Below are positions 47,301 through 64,000 of a stretch of 64,000 nt of DNA, piece by piece (within the stretch, counting starts at the first letter, position 1; each line of letters starts with the position of its first letter). Made by a program: the position numbers and the translations under genes. The stretch comes from Pedobacter sp. PAMC26386 (lineage in GTDB: Bacteria > Bacteroidota > Bacteroidia > Sphingobacteriales > Sphingobacteriaceae). The notes beneath the pieces were generated by a model. The model was not told the origin of the DNA. It ran no database searches and saw only the letters and a program-made list of their open reading frames with translations. The stretch is from NCBI GenBank assembly GCA_014302835.1, contig CP060294.1, positions 620,001 to 684,000 on the forward strand, given 5' to 3'.

Positions 47301-50300
47301 TATCCACCATAAAACCTAAATTATAAGGACTTGAGCCAGGTGTTCCCATTGAACCCCAGTGTGCTTTGCCAATATGTATGGTGTAGTAACCAGCGTCTTT
47401 CAAGATCTTTGGAAATGGGGTTGCGTTTACTGTATGTTCTGTAGCCGGATCAGTGCTTAACCCGTTTATGTTCCAGTTTAACGGTTCAAATTGATCATCG
47501 CGGGCATCTGAATTATTGTTTTTAGTAGGTGATGTCCAATTTGTAACATGTGTACGGGATGAGTTCATACCAGTTAGTAAACTTACACGGGTAGGAGTAC
47601 AAACCGGTTGAGCATAAGCACTGGTAAACTTTACTCCTTCTTTTGCTAAACGTTCCATATTTGGCGTATGATAACGTTTATTTAATGGCATAATGGTGTC
47701 GTAAAATGGGAGAGAGGTGTCCATCCATCCCATGTCATCCACTAAAAAAAGAATAATATTGGGTCGTGAAACAGGCTTTTGTTTTGCTGATTTATTTTGT
47801 GCTAAAAGACAAACCGGGAAAAAAAATATAAGAACTGGCAGTAGCATTTTTTTCATAGTATGATTAATTATAGTTAGCACTGCACTTGTTAGCGTGTAGT
47901 TGATTGATTAAATCCTAAATTAGTAAACAATCATTTCACATTCTTAAGAAAGAGTTGTGAAACAATGCACAAACGTTTGTTCTTGTGTAAAATAAAAATG
48001 ATATTAACCGGTGACTATCTTTGATTTTATACCATAGCTAAACTTCTTTTATGCTGAATAATCGTAATAAAAAAATAAAAATATGATTACTGATCATAGA
48101 CGAAAGGATGGTTTTGATGGACAAAAAATGATTAGTCTGCCGGGAGGAATTTATAAAAATATTCATTTAAGTAACCCTTTTCTTAGTCAGCTGTTTATTA
48201 CATATATTGGTTATTTTCCTAAAGCCGAGCATCATTATCGTGAGCGCAGGAAAGGTTGCGCTGATAATATTCTGATTTATTGTCTAAGTGGAAGAGGTTG
48301 GGTTATGATAGGTGATAAGGAATATAAGGTTGGACCCAACCAGTTCATACACTTGCCCGCTACTACAACTTTTATGCGTTACGGTGCTGATATTAACGAG
48401 CCATGGACTATCTATTGGGTACATTATAGTGGCCAGGAAATAGCTGTTTTTAATAGAGCTTTGGGTATAAAAATACAGAATGGTGCAGTTAACATCCCTT
48501 TTAACGATAAGGGAATAGCTATATGGGATAACATGTACAAAAGTTTAGAGATGGGGTATAGCAGTGATAATCTGGCTAATGCTAATTTTTGTCTCTATCA
48601 TTTTTTGGCGACCTTCTTTTACCCCGAGAAACATCTGAGATCTTTAGAGGGTGTAGAATCAGATATGATTACAACTACGATAAATTATATGCGGTCCAAT
48701 GTGCCAAATAGGATGAAAATTGATGATTTTGCCGCATTACATGAGTTGTCTGCTTCACATTTTTCTTACTTATTCAGGAAATCTACTGGTATGCCGCCAG
48801 GTGATTATTTTATACAGTTAAAAATACAAAAGGCTTGTCAAATGCTTTATAAACCAGGCTACAAGATCAAAGAAATAGCCCTCGCAACAGGCTTTGATGA
48901 TCCCCATTATTTTTCTAAGCTCTTCAAGAAGTTGATGGGAGTTTCTCCTGAACAGTATCGTGTTTTAAGAATTAAGGGTTGATTTTGCTTGGTCTTTAAT
49001 AGAATAGTACAATAAAACAATTGTATTGTTTATTGTGCAGGTGTAAGGGCTATCTTATTTTTGATTTACCTAAATACACTGTCAATGAAAATCCTTTACA
49101 ATCTTTTTTTCTTTTTAGCATTGTCTGTGCAGCTATATGCGCAGAAATCTATAATTGACCCTGCAATTAAAACAACTAAAGTAGTAATGGATGATTTTAT
49201 GGACCAACGCTTTGGTATGTTTATCCATTGGGGGCCGGTAGCACTTCGTGGGACAGAAATAGGTTGGAGCAGAGGTGTTACTGTACCAACCGCAGAGTAT
49301 GATAATCTTTATAAGGAATTTAATCCTGTGTTGTTCGATGCCGATAAATGGGCGAAAACGGCTAAAGATGCAGGGATGAAGTATATTACTATTACTTCAA
49401 AACATCATGATGGTTTCTGCTTATGGCCAACAGCCTACTCAACATACAATATAATGAACTCTCCGTATAAAAAGGACATTATAGCTGAACTGGCTAACGC
49501 CTGTAAGAAATACGATATGAAATTTTGCATTTATTTTACAGTGCTTGACTGGCATGATCCAAATTACCCAATGCATATATCGACGGCAAAAGAACAGGAT
49601 CCGAAGGCTGACATGAACAAATTTGTGTTAACCATGAAAAACCAGCTAACCGAGATTATCAGCAAATATCACCCCTATATGCTTTGGTTTGATGGAAACT
49701 GGGAAAGTCCGTGGAAAAATGAATATGGGGTAGATATTTATACCCTATTAAAAAAGCTTGATCCTAATGTGATTATTAGTAATAGGCTTGGAGCCAATGA
49801 TAAGCATACGGAGTTGTCGCCAGCCATCATTGGAGATTTTGCAACACCAGAACAAAAAATCGGAGAACTTAATATGAATATTCCATGGGAAACCTGTATG
49901 ACTATTGCTGACCAATGGTCGTGGAAACCCAATGATAAAATGAAAACACTAAAGCAATGTATCCAAACAATTGCCAAGACAGCTGGTGGTAATGGTAATC
50001 TGTTGTTTAATGTAGGACCAATGCTGGATGGACGGATAGAAGAACGTCAGATAACGAGACTGAAGGAAATGGGCGATTGGCTAAAGGTATATGGTGAAAG
50101 TATTTATGGAACCAAAGGGGGGCCATTTAAGCCGAATGAGATTTTTGCGGCTACCCGCAAAGGAAACAAGCTTTATCTACATGTTTTCGAAAGAAAAACA
50201 GCTGATTTAATTCTGCCGTCTTTATCGGGCGCAAGGATTAAGAAGGCTTATTTTATAAAAGGTGGTCAGATAAAATATACTCAAAAGCGTAAGTGGGCTA

Positions 50301-53300
50301 TTACTATTCAGTTACCTAAAGTACTTCCTGATAGTATTAATTCAGTGATTGTTCTTGAACTGGATACTAATGCGGAAAAGTTACCTGTTCAGTCATAAAC
50401 AATTTTTCTCCTTTTTTTGACTCCTGACATAAGGCTGTCACACCCCTCATTTAGATTTGTAGTATAGATTTAAAGAATAAGGTCGTAAGTGTTATCTTAA
50501 TTTCAATGAAATAGGAGGGAATGATGCAAAAAAAAGAGGTGAGAACTTTTTGTCCGGCAAGCCAGAAGGAATGGAGACAATGGCTGGAAAAAAATCATAA
50601 ATCTGGGCAGTCTGTTTGGCTTGTCTGCTATAAAAAAAAGACTAGTGTTCCATCAATAACACATAGCGATGCTGTTGATGAAGGACTTTGCTTTGGCTGG
50701 ATAGATAGTACAAGGAAATCCATTGACAGTAAGATGTTTGTCCAGTTTTTTTGTAGACGAAAACCTACTAGTGTCTGGTCAAAGGTTAATAAAGGAAAGG
50801 TGCTGCGGTTAATTGAAAATGGATTAATGGCTAAGGCAGGTTTTGATAGTATTGAGATTGCAAAACAAAATGGATCCTGGCTAATTTTAGATGAGGTAGA
50901 AGAATTAATAATACCTGAAGACTTAGCTGATGAATTCAAAGGGAAATCTGGATCAATGGACTATTTTCTAAGTTTAAGCAAGTCTGTAAGAAAAAGTATC
51001 TTGCAGTGGCTTGTTCTTGCCAAAAGACCAGAAACCAGGCAAAGAAGAATTGCCGAAATAGTAGTACTCGCTGCCCAGAAATTGAAACGTAAGCATGTTT
51101 TATGAAGTTAAAGGTTGTCGTTACCTGCTGATATTTCATGATTATCTTTAATGTGTATTTCTAAATGCGGTTTAGGTTGTCAACTAATCTTAATTATTTT
51201 TTTTGACTTTTTTTATTTTGAATAAAAACAGTAATTATTTTAATGTGTTATTATTTAACTATAGATAATGATAGTTTATTAATAGTTTCGTCCGTTATTA
51301 AGTATGGGACTTATCTCCTTCGATATTACTTCCTGTGTATAGAGCTTAATGACTTGAAGGACATTGAGAATTTTTTACTTATATAATTAATTGTGAATCA
51401 TGAAATTTTTACGCAAATCGTTTATTGTTTTTTTATCGTTACTAGTACTGGTCATGATAACCGGTTTAGTTTACGAACAGGTGTCACGCTGGCAGGCACA
51501 TAAACGATATAACAAAGAGCAAACTTTTGCTGATGTAGGTGGCTATAAATTACATTATAATTCGGCAGGTACTGATACACCCACCGTAGTTTTTGAATCA
51601 GGCCTTGATCTTGGTGGGGGGCTTAGCTGGTATAAGGTACAACCAGAAATAGCTAAATTTGCAAGTACTTTTTCTTATGACCGGTCAGGGATACTATTAA
51701 GTGAACGTGGAAATAAGCCCAAAACCGGTTATCAAATGGCGGTTGATTTGCATACGCTGTTAAAAAAAACAGGACACAATGGCCCTTATATTTTTGTGGG
51801 ACATTCGATGGCTGGTATCATTCTGCCTAGTTTTGTGAAATTATATCCTAAGGAAGTAAAAGGTATTGTTTACGTTGACTGCTCGCATCCTTTACAGGTA
51901 AAACGCTTTGCCAAATATCCGGCATTGACTTTTCCTACTCCACCCTTATGGCTGGTCAGATTATCAAGTGATTTTGGTTTAACCCGGTTATTATATAGGG
52001 AGGCCTATCCTTCAACCAACCCTAAGGATAGTGTTAATGTTGAAATGGATTTATTTAAGTCAGAAGCAATGCCAGCTGCGATGGAAGAACTGTCTGCGTT
52101 TAACTCCATTGCAGATAGCGTGGCTGCATTTAGAAATTTTGGTGATATTCCGCTTACTGTGATTACCGGAACAAATAAAAGTCGTATTGCTAATTTTGAT
52201 GCCAATACTGCCCGCGCGTTTATGAAGATATGGATGGAGCTACAGGTTGATCACCTGAAACTATCTACGAACAGCAAGCAGATTCTTGCGATCAAAAGCG
52301 GACATTATATTCAGTTAGAAGAGCCAGAACTAGTTGTCAAAGCAGTACATGAAATGATAACACCGTAACGTTCATTAATTGGAAATGACTTTATTCCCCC
52401 AAATTCGGTTGATGAATCTTCGGCTAGGACGTTCTACCCACTGATAAGTGATATAAGAAATGAGAATGAGTAGAATCAGATAGCCAATGCAATACATAAC
52501 TCCACTGGAAAAATCAATATTCTGTTTACCTCTTCCTATCCCCGTAATTCCCGGCAGATATATATTATGCGAAAATGGTTCCTGCAGAAAGATCTGCATA
52601 AGATAAACGGAATAAGAAATATCTCCCAAAAATTGCAGACTTTTCCGTTTGCAGAGTTTATAGAACAGACCATTATTAGCGGTAAAGCTGAGCACAAGAA
52701 GTGCAAACAGGAAAACTGTTATTCCATCATTTAGTGAAAAGTGCATAGACATTGTGATCGCAATAATTATCAGCAGGGATACGATATCATGGGAGAAAGC
52801 TTTTCGAATAAAACGCAATTCGTAGGTTATATATACAAGGATACCAGCTGTAAATCCGGCAATTCCACGAAGGTAACCATAATCGAATGTTGTATTTAAA
52901 TTATGAGGAACCGGTATGGAAGAATGCAGAGGGTTCTTTCGTGGAAGCAGGTACATGATGGCATAGTAGGCAACTACTATAAGTATGATTAACAGTATAA
53001 CAGAAAAAATCTTTTTCTTATTAATACTTAATGCAATTATTGGAAACAGGAGGTAGGCTGCCCATTCGGCACTGATACTCCAGGAAGGAATGTTCCAGGA
53101 ATAGATCTTTGTAACTCCAAAGGATTGAAGCAAAAAGATATTTGGCAGAATGTCGGCTGGTTGTTCAAAGACAATTGGCGGATTGCCCCAATTAGTAATC
53201 CAGCGTACAATTACCACCAGCAACAGGAGTGAAAATAGATGCAGCGGATAGACTCTTGCAAATCGGGCAACAAGAAAGTTTTTTAGCGACTTTGGTTGTA

Positions 53301-56300
53301 TATTATTTTTAAAGTGGGTGCTATATACATGCATCATGATAAAGCCGCTCATGATAAAGAACAGATCTACCATGAGGTAGCATTTTTCAAAAAACATGGA
53401 CTGCGCAGCAGGAACAAACCGGGCAATAGCCATTTCAAAATGAAATACCGCCACCAGCAATGCAGCAATACCACGTAAGGCTGTTAATGAAGAAATATAC
53501 TCAACTTGATGTGCTGTAACGTGATTGGATTGATCATTCGCTATTGTTGCTACGTTCCAGGAGGGAGTCGGATAATGGGGTGTGACAGGCTTACCGTTCA
53601 TTTTGTTTTTTTCTTATAGCTGGTTTTATTTTTGCTTTTTCATGAGTCAGGAGATCGTAAAAGTTACGATATTTTTTTTCTAAAATAATAGGAGTATTGT
53701 GGGGTGTGTTTTCAAATCTAAGTCTTACAGCAACTGAGCATTGTTAGTCAAACTTATTCGGTGTTATTGTTACATTCAGGTATTTTTTTGTAAAATTTTT
53801 TAACTGTGTATTCCCTGGGATGTTCCGGCACCTCACTTAATCTTCTCCGATTTAATAGGAATCTTTTATTGTATGCAGTCAGATTTTATGACAGATTGGT
53901 TCGAGAATATTCATTTCAAGAAATACATGAAGAAGAACTTACAAGGATCGTTGAGCCTGTCTTATTTCGGGCTACAAGAAAGATAGATTTGGCTACACGC
54001 GTTTCTGTGCTTTAGGAGAAGTTTGTTGTATCAAAAAACAAGTACATGAAAATTATCATTACAGGTTCTCTAGGGAACATTAGTAAGCCGTTGACCACAT
54101 CATTGGTACAACAAGGTCATGAGGTTATTGTAATCAGCAGTAATCCCCAAAAACAAAACGAGATTAAAGCTTTAGGAGCTAGGGCGGCAATAGGGACACT
54201 AGAAGACCTCGACTTCTTGAAAGAAACCTTTGTTGGAGCAGACATTGTCTACAGTATGGTCCCACCGAATAATTACTTCGACCATAGCCTTGATTTGATC
54301 GGTTATTACAATAGAATAGGCCAAAATTATGCACAGGCGATTGAAAAATCAGGTATAAGGCGATTAATCAACCTGAGTACAATTGGTGCGCATCTGGAAA
54401 AAGGTTCTGGGATATTATTGGGAGCTCATTCTGTGGAGCAGATTCTCAATAAGCTTTCCTCAGCAGTGACAATCACACACATGCGTCCGGTCTCTTTTAA
54501 CTATAACCTCTATTCGTACGTAGATATGATAAAAAAAGAGGGCATTATAGCAGCCAATTATGGTGCTGACCGTATGATCCCATGGGTATCTCCAATAGAT
54601 ATTGCTGTAGCTATTGCTGAAGAAATGGCCATCCCTTTTGAGGGAAGGAAAGTGCGCTATGTGGCAAGCGAAGAACTCACTGGGGATGAAACAGCGAAAA
54701 TTATAGGTGCCGCAATTGGAAAACCAGATTTGAAATGGGTTCTTGTCAGTGATGAAAGAGTACTGAATGGATTAAAATCAGTGGGAATGAATCCTTCCAT
54801 CGCCGCTGGTTTGGTTGAAATGTATGCGAGTTTGTACAATGGGGTTTTGGTTGGTGACTATCTCCAAAACAGGCCACAGGAGCTTGGGAAATTAAAGATG
54901 AAAGATTTTGTAAAGGAATTTGCTGCGGCATTTCAATAAGAATTATTATATTATATCATGGCTAATACTCATCATAGAATAACAAGCATCAGCGAACTAC
55001 ATCGGCTCAGGGGGCTGCCTAAGCCAGAGCATCCGCTAATCAGTGTGATCAACTTTAAGGACTTCAAATACCTGAATGCTGATGAACCGAAGAGTATTAT
55101 CAATGATTTTTATTCAATTGCGCTTAAAAGGAGCCCAAATGCCAAAATGAAATATGGTCAGCAGAGCTATGATTTCGACGAAGGCATCCTGTTTTTTATT
55201 GCTCCAGGACAGGTGTTCTCGGTAGAAGGGCACGGTGAGCTTCAACATTCGGGATGGAATCTGGTTATCCATCCTGATTTTCTTTGGAATACTCCTTTGG
55301 CAAAGGCGATTAAGCAGTATGAATATTTCAGTTACGCTGCAAACGAAGCCTTACATTTATCGGAGAAGGAGGAAGATATTATTATTGGCATCTTCATGAA
55401 AATTGAACAGGAATACCAGTCCAATATTGATAAATTCAGCGCGGCATTGATTATTGCTCAGCTTGATTTGTTGTTAACCTATGCCGATCGTTTTTATCAT
55501 CGCCAGTTCATTACCAGGAAGATAACGAATCATCAAATTCTCAGCAGGCTTGAAGAATTACTCAATACCTGGTTCGGCAGTGATGATCTGGCTAACCGGG
55601 GTCTGCCTACCGTTCAATACATTGCGGATAGCCTTCATGTATCACCTAACTATTTGAGTGGTCTGTTAAAGGCGTTGACGGGGATTAGTACTCAACAGCA
55701 TATCCATGATAAATTGATTGAGAAGGCCAAAGAGAAATTATCAACTACGGAACTATCCGTAAGTGAAATTGCGTATGATTTGGGCTTTGAACATTCGCAG
55801 TCATTCAGCAAGTTATTTAAGGCAAAAACCAATCTTTCACCCCTGGATTTCAGACAGTCATTCAATTAAGCAGGCAATCAATTCACGAGGTTGGTGCCTG
55901 TTTTCTATAAAATAAGGACTAAGATGTTCATTATATAAATTGTACAACGCATGATAATCTTTTATCTTCGGGCCAAGTTAAGGAACACCCAAACGGATGT
56001 AAATCTTCTCATGAAAATATGAAATTAAAAAAGATTAAATTCATTTTATTGCTGGCAATTTGTATAGTTGCAACAAATACAAAATCCTAAACAATTGCAG
56101 GATATTCTTTCGAGAATTATAAAGTGGACAAACATCCCTTTACCAGGACTGCAAAAATTAATTATTCAAGTAATCCAACAGCAAAAAAACAAGACAATTC
56201 TTACTGAAGGATACAGAACTGGGGAAATTGCTTTTGGCGGGTATTATGTTACAGTCATTTGGGGTTGTGGATCTGATTGTATAAGCGGAGTAATGGTTGA

Positions 56301-59300
56301 TGTTAGAAATGGTAAAGTTTATGACCTGCCATTAAATGAGGAAACATCATTTAATGATTGCCACAATTCTTCTGACTTTAATAATGATGATAGGTTAAAT
56401 ACAAACCTAATAGCAGATTGCTTATAACAACTACTTGTGCGGAAACAATAATTGAAAATTCTAAATATAATAAGCAAGAAAAATTGTTTTTTATTAATAT
56501 CTGGAATGTAGCCAAAAAGAAATTTGAACTAATAGAAAAAACGAATAATTCTTTGAGAATTGAAAATATTTTATAAGATGCGAAAAATACACTTAAACAC
56601 TGGAAATTTAAATTTGGAACAATAGTGTATCAGGCTATGTTATCAGAGTATAATATAATTTATAAAAAATGAAAGCAGTTATAATTACCTCATTTGGAGA
56701 CTCAGAAGTCTTAAAAATACAAGAAAGGGAGATTCCTTCATATAATGAAAATGAAGTATTGATCAAAGTTAAAGCTGCGGGAGTTAACAGACCTGATGTA
56801 TTTCAACGACAGGGTAACTACCCACCGCCTGCAGGAGCTCCCGTCGATATTCCTGGTTTGGAGATATCCGGTATCATTGAAAAAGTAGGGCATCTAGTTA
56901 CACAATGGAAAATTGGAGATAAGGTTTGTGCTTTAATTGCCGGAGGTGGTTATGCTGAATATGTAAAGGTAAATGCTGGTCATTGTTTGCCAATTCCGGA
57001 TGGATTTAGCTTTGTAGACGCCGCCGGACTTCCTGAGACTATATTTACAGTATGGAGTAATATTTTTCAAAGAGGAAAACTACAGCAGGGAGAATCTATA
57101 TTAATTCATGGTGGGAGTAGCGGGATTGGTATTACTGCTATTCAGCTGGCAAAATATATTGGTGCAAAAGTAGTGGTAACAGTGGGTTCAGAAGATAAGG
57201 GGCGATACTGTATGGATATTGGTGCCGATTCGTATATTAATTACAGAGAACAGGATTTTGAAGACATCTTATTAGAATCACCAATGGATGTAATTCTTGA
57301 TATGATTGGTGGTCATTATTTTGATAAGAATATAAACATACTTCGTCCTGATGGAAGATTGATCTACATTAATGCAATGGAGGGGAATACAGTAGAACTG
57401 AATATCATGAAAATGATGCGTAAGCGGATTACAATAACCGGAAGTACATTACGTAGCAGAGAAGTGTCTTTTAAGACGGCTCTTGCAGCCGATATCCTCG
57501 ATAAAGTTTGGCCTGCAATAAATTCAGGGCAATTTAAACCAATAACTTTTGCCGTTTTCCCACTTCAGGAAGCAAACAAAGCTCATTCATTGATGGAAAC
57601 TAATCAACACATCGGGAAAATTATTCTGGAAATAAATTGAGCGGTATGATCCCTGAGCTCTAATTACCCTAAGTATGTTATGTTGTTCATTTTTTCTTTT
57701 TGAAAAAACCGTCAAAATGTTTAACGTAAGAAATCTGCATATTTATGGTCGCTAAATTCAGCATATTGTTCCTGATTGAATATGCGGATTTATTATTAAT
57801 TAAAGTCAAAAAAGAGACTCCCCAATCAGACTTATGGTATCCAACAGATCCGCGGGCAAAAGCCGTAGGATAGACTTGTATTTTTCCATTTCTCAATAAC
57901 TCAGGTTCGTTTCCGAAATTGGCACCTACCGTTGCTATCCCCGACATTAACCAATATTTATTAATCACCCACGAATAGGCATAACCTGCACTTGCTCCCA
58001 ATTGAAAATTAGTGATATAGTTATTTTCAGAGAGCGTTGTATCTGTCCCCGATTCTATCTGGTAGTGATAAGCACCTCCACCTATCACAAAGCTCCCTAC
58101 AGATTTAAGTTGTTTCTCACTTTGTTCAAAGGCTGCTTTAGCTGAAAATTTACTGCCATTAAAAAGATAAGTTCCTTCAGCACCAATCTGTCGTACCATA
58201 ATATCAGGATGTAATTCTACTACTGGTCCATCCATATAAAAACCTTTATACTTCTGATAAAATAGGTCTAACGAAAAATGTTCGCCATAATGATGAATCT
58301 GGAAATCTGTGTAGGTAGTTTTTCCATATTTTTTATCTTTTAGTGGTATCAGGCCGTAGGCATATCCAGCATTAACAACTGTATTTTTTATTGCAAATCC
58401 AGCCCCTATATTCAGCCGGTTGTTGGGGATGTAATATTTATTTTTCTTTTGTATTTGGATAGAATTATTGGCAACAAATCCAGTTATCATCATTTTCTGT
58501 TCATAGGGTGCTATATAACTGGTATCAACGGCTTGTGCATAGGCGTTTGTTGTAATCATACCTAGTATCACTACATAGAGGCTAACTTTCATTTATAAAA
58601 AAAACAGATTTTTGATGGAGAAAAATTGCCTAAATGTACTATTATTTGGTTAAGTCTATTCTTCAATTGAATTCAATAATGGATAAATTAAAATATGTGT
58701 GGTATGTTTGAACATTGATTGTACCCAGTATTAATAGATTATTTATTCGCTGATCACAGCCTAAACCACGTTAATGAAAAAGTATCTCACTATATTTTTT
58801 GCCTTTTTTCTCTTTCAGGCTCATGCTCAATCCTTAAATAGTTATTTGGAGAAAATCAGGAATAATCCGGCGAAGCTTACCGCTTTTTTTTCGCAGATGC
58901 CAAAAGGAGGGGATCTTCACCATCATTATAGCGGTTCTGTTTATGCAGAAACTTTTATTAATCATATTATACAAAAAGATTATTTTATCAATAGAGAGAC
59001 ACTGGAAGTTAGCGCGAAAGCCCCGTCAAATGACGAGAAATGGGCAAAGCTAAGTGTTATAGAGAAAGAAGGGCAACTGGGGGAGTACAAATTCAGGTTA
59101 TTACAAAAGTGGTCAGTTAAAGATTACAATAATGTCAGTATCCCTTCTGATAAACAATTCTTTGAAACCTTTTCACATTTTGATATAGCAAGTGAAGACG
59201 ATATGGATTCCGGCTTGCTTGAGATCAAGGAACGTGCAATCAAAGAGCATGTGAGTTATATAGAAACGATGCTTTCTTCTGCAAAATGTGGTAAGACAGA

Positions 59301-60282
59301 GGATTTAAGTTTAAGATTCAATCCGCAGTTTCAGCTATTGCAAACACAAAAAAATGGGCAAAAATGCAAGGTCTTACTTGATACGCTGTATAACGAATTA
59401 ATTAAAAAAGATATTATTTCCTGTGCTGACAACTTCAGTGTTAACACGGTTAATAAACTTCATAATTCATTACGTATTGATGATGAGAATTTTACAATGA
59501 GGTATCAGACCTATACGGTTAGAATTCTTGAGGCCAGTGATGTTTTTAAAAGGTTATTGATTGCTTTTGATGCTGCCAGTAAGGACCCTTTAATCGTTGG
59601 TGTAAATATCCTGGCCCCCGAAAATAATGATATAGCTATGCGGGATTATTGGCTGCATATGCAAATGTTTAAATACTGTCATAGCAAATATCCTTCAGTT
59701 AAATATGCTATGCATGCAGGTGAACTGACATTGGGGCTTGTCAAACCTGAGGAATTAACCTGGCATATCAACGCGGCTGTACGTGATGCTGGAGCTTCCC
59801 GGATTGGACATGGTGTTGATATGCCTTATGAATCCGACAGCTATGGTCTGCTGAATTATATGAAAGAGAAGGAGGTGGCAGTAGAAATTAATCTGTTCAG
59901 CAATGAGTTTATTTTAAAAGTAAAAGGGGATCGTCATCCTGTAACGCTATATAAAGAATTTAAAGTACCTATTGTCATCGGTTCAGATGATGCGGGAGTT
60001 CTGAGAACTAATTTAACAGAACAATACGTACTGCTAGCTAGCAGATATCCTGAATTTACTTATGAGGATATTAAGAGAATTGTTTATAACAGTATTAATT
60101 ATTCTTTTATAAAAGAACCATCAGTAAAGCAGAAACTATTAGCCAGGCTGAACAAAGATTTTGGACAGTTTGAGGAATTAGTTTTAAATACATATTCTAA
60201 ACGCTAGATCTAAGAATTGGCAGTCGGTATTTCAATAGATTTTAACTATCTGATATAGAATTTATTGATTATAATTATTTGA

Positions 60283-62625
<2,343 letters not shown>

Positions 62626-64000
62626 TGATTGCAACATAGCTAACCATTGACCTGAATAGCTTGTTGCAGTATAGGGAAGTGGTTGGTAGATTTGTTTAGG
62701 GATAAAGAATGTATAAGCTAATTCATTCTTTATCCCTAATTAATTTGTGCTTGGCCTATAAATCAGTTTGTCCAACTCCTGATATCAAACCAGTCTGATA
62801 TTTTTCACTGTTGCAATGATTTCCTGCTAACTGATATGATTACTGTGGTGCTCCATGTGCGTCAAGAAAACCGCGGGTCTCCATGTTTCATCAGACGGTA
62901 ACCAACTCCTGTCCGATAGTGCATATTCAGCAGAGCACTCCGGCATCCTTAAGCCAAGTATTCGTTGCAATTTGTTTACGGCTGCTGTCATTCTGCTGCT
63001 GCAAAAGAGTAATATATCTTCGATATTGGCATTAACATACTTTTTTACAATGGTTTTAGCTTCCTCATAGGCTTTAGGCATCACAAACTACCTGTGGATA
63101 GGTGGTCGCCATATGGGCATTGCCAATGAAAGGAAGTCTTTCCTGTTGTATGTGATTTTAAATAGGCTCTTAACCTCTAACGCTTGCAGACAAGTCGGCG
63201 TAAATTATTCGTTTGATTCCGAATGGAGATTCAAAATGCTGCTGATAGCTGAATCTTCCTGCGTCTTTCCTTTTTTAATTTGATTGTACTTATTCCTGGT
63301 TTCCCTGAAAGTGTCTGAGCGCCCCATGATCCAGGTCCATAGTGGAATAATCTGGATCAATAACCCACGGCCCAACTCTGTAAGATCGTATTCTACTCTG
63401 GGAGGAACTTCCATATAGGAGGTTCGGGTAATCAGCCCATCTCTTTCCAGTTTGCGCAAGCTTTTCGTCAACATTTTTTGGCTTACTTGGGTTACTCGTT
63501 CCTGTAATCTTGAAAACGGATTCGGCCGTCAACTCCAAGGTTATGAATAACAAATAACGACTACGTATTCCCGACATGATTCAATACATCCCTTTTAAGG
63601 CCATACTGTTCTTCGCTGAGCGCTTCGCATATAGCCTGAAAAGCGCTAATAATTTCTTGATCTTCATGTATTTGTCAGTTATGAATATAATTTAAAAATA
63701 ATGTTTTAAAGGTCAGTTTACTAACCTTTAGGTAACAATGGGACATTAAAGTGCCTTATCACTAAATAATATTAAGGAGTTTACATTTGCTTCAAATATA
63801 AGCTTAATCGAAAAAAATATGGTCAATACTTCAATCCTGGTTTTAGGTGCTGGTGAGCTTGGAATGCCAGTTCTTTGCAATTTGGCTAAGTAAGCCGCTC
63901 CGTTTTTCAGGTACAACCATTACGGTGCTTCTTAGTCCATCAACAATTGATTCTCATGATCTTGACAAGCAACGGACAATTGCCAAACTTAATTCTCTTG

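Overview
The window looks like a chromosome segment of a soil or water Bacteroidetes bacterium of the Sphingobacteriaceae type, closest in feel to Pedobacter. This is inferred from gene content, not from a search. The supporting signs are two SusC/SusD pairs each preceded by an ECF sigma factor and a FecR anti-sigma factor, an RND metal pump fused to its outer membrane factor, a 7TM-LuxR regulator, AT-rich intergenic DNA, general lack of Shine-Dalgarno sequences, and several TTG/TAnnTTTG promoter-like boxes. No rRNA, tRNA, CRISPR array, prophage or intact insertion sequence was seen.

Layout. 0-3 kb: end of an unknown gene, an unknown lipoprotein and a TPM-domain membrane protein. 3-6.2 kb (minus): an MscS-type channel and an NRAMP-like transporter with altered metal motifs. 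6.3-13.4 kb (plus): a heavy-metal efflux module (Cys-rich small protein, CzcA-type pump fused to a TolC-like factor, adaptor lipoprotein, CDF exporter). A 20-bp palindrome lies between the NRAMP and efflux genes. 13.5 kb: a di-haem cytochrome. 13.9-24.0 kb (minus): a sulfated-glycan locus (ECF sigma, FecR, SusC, SusD, two S1 sulfatases). 24.2-30.1 kb: an accessory zone with a LuxR-type membrane regulator, a LytTR response regulator, a degenerate M16 domain and four decayed genes. 30.3-39.0 kb: two further TonB-type receptors, an M57 metalloprotease lipoprotein, a beta-barrel protein and an S41 peptidase. 39.1-50.4 kb: a second glycan locus (ECF sigma, FecR, SusC, SusD, sulfatase, AraC regulator, GH29 alpha-L-fucosidase). 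50.5-62.6 kb: ordinary accessory genes (YdeI-like, alpha/beta hydrolase, acyltransferase 3, NmrA-type reductase with AraC regulator, quinone oxidoreductase, DUF4421, secreted adenosine deaminase-like enzyme, KatG). 62.8-64 kb: three consecutive decayed genes.

How the genes may work together. The two sigma/FecR/SusCD loci should each sense, import and desulfate a glycan. Fucosidase plus sulfatase in the second suggests a sulfated, fucosylated substrate. LacI-type 12-bp palindromes sharing the core CAAACGTTTG lie upstream of the sigma gene of locus 1 and between the divergent sulfatase and AraC genes of locus 2, hinting at one shared regulator outside the window. The metal genes form one efflux unit facing an NRAMP-like importer.

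The most unusual feature is the density of gene relics. I count eleven, and in at least four (GNAT, alpha/beta hydrolase, maleylpyruvate-isomerase/DinB-like, endonuclease/phosphatase-like) the two retained parts of the gene are joined with the middle missing. I do not see a convincing undescribed defence or secretion system. The best leads are the relic pattern, the shared operator, the altered metal-site motifs and the internal signal peptide in the pump fusion.
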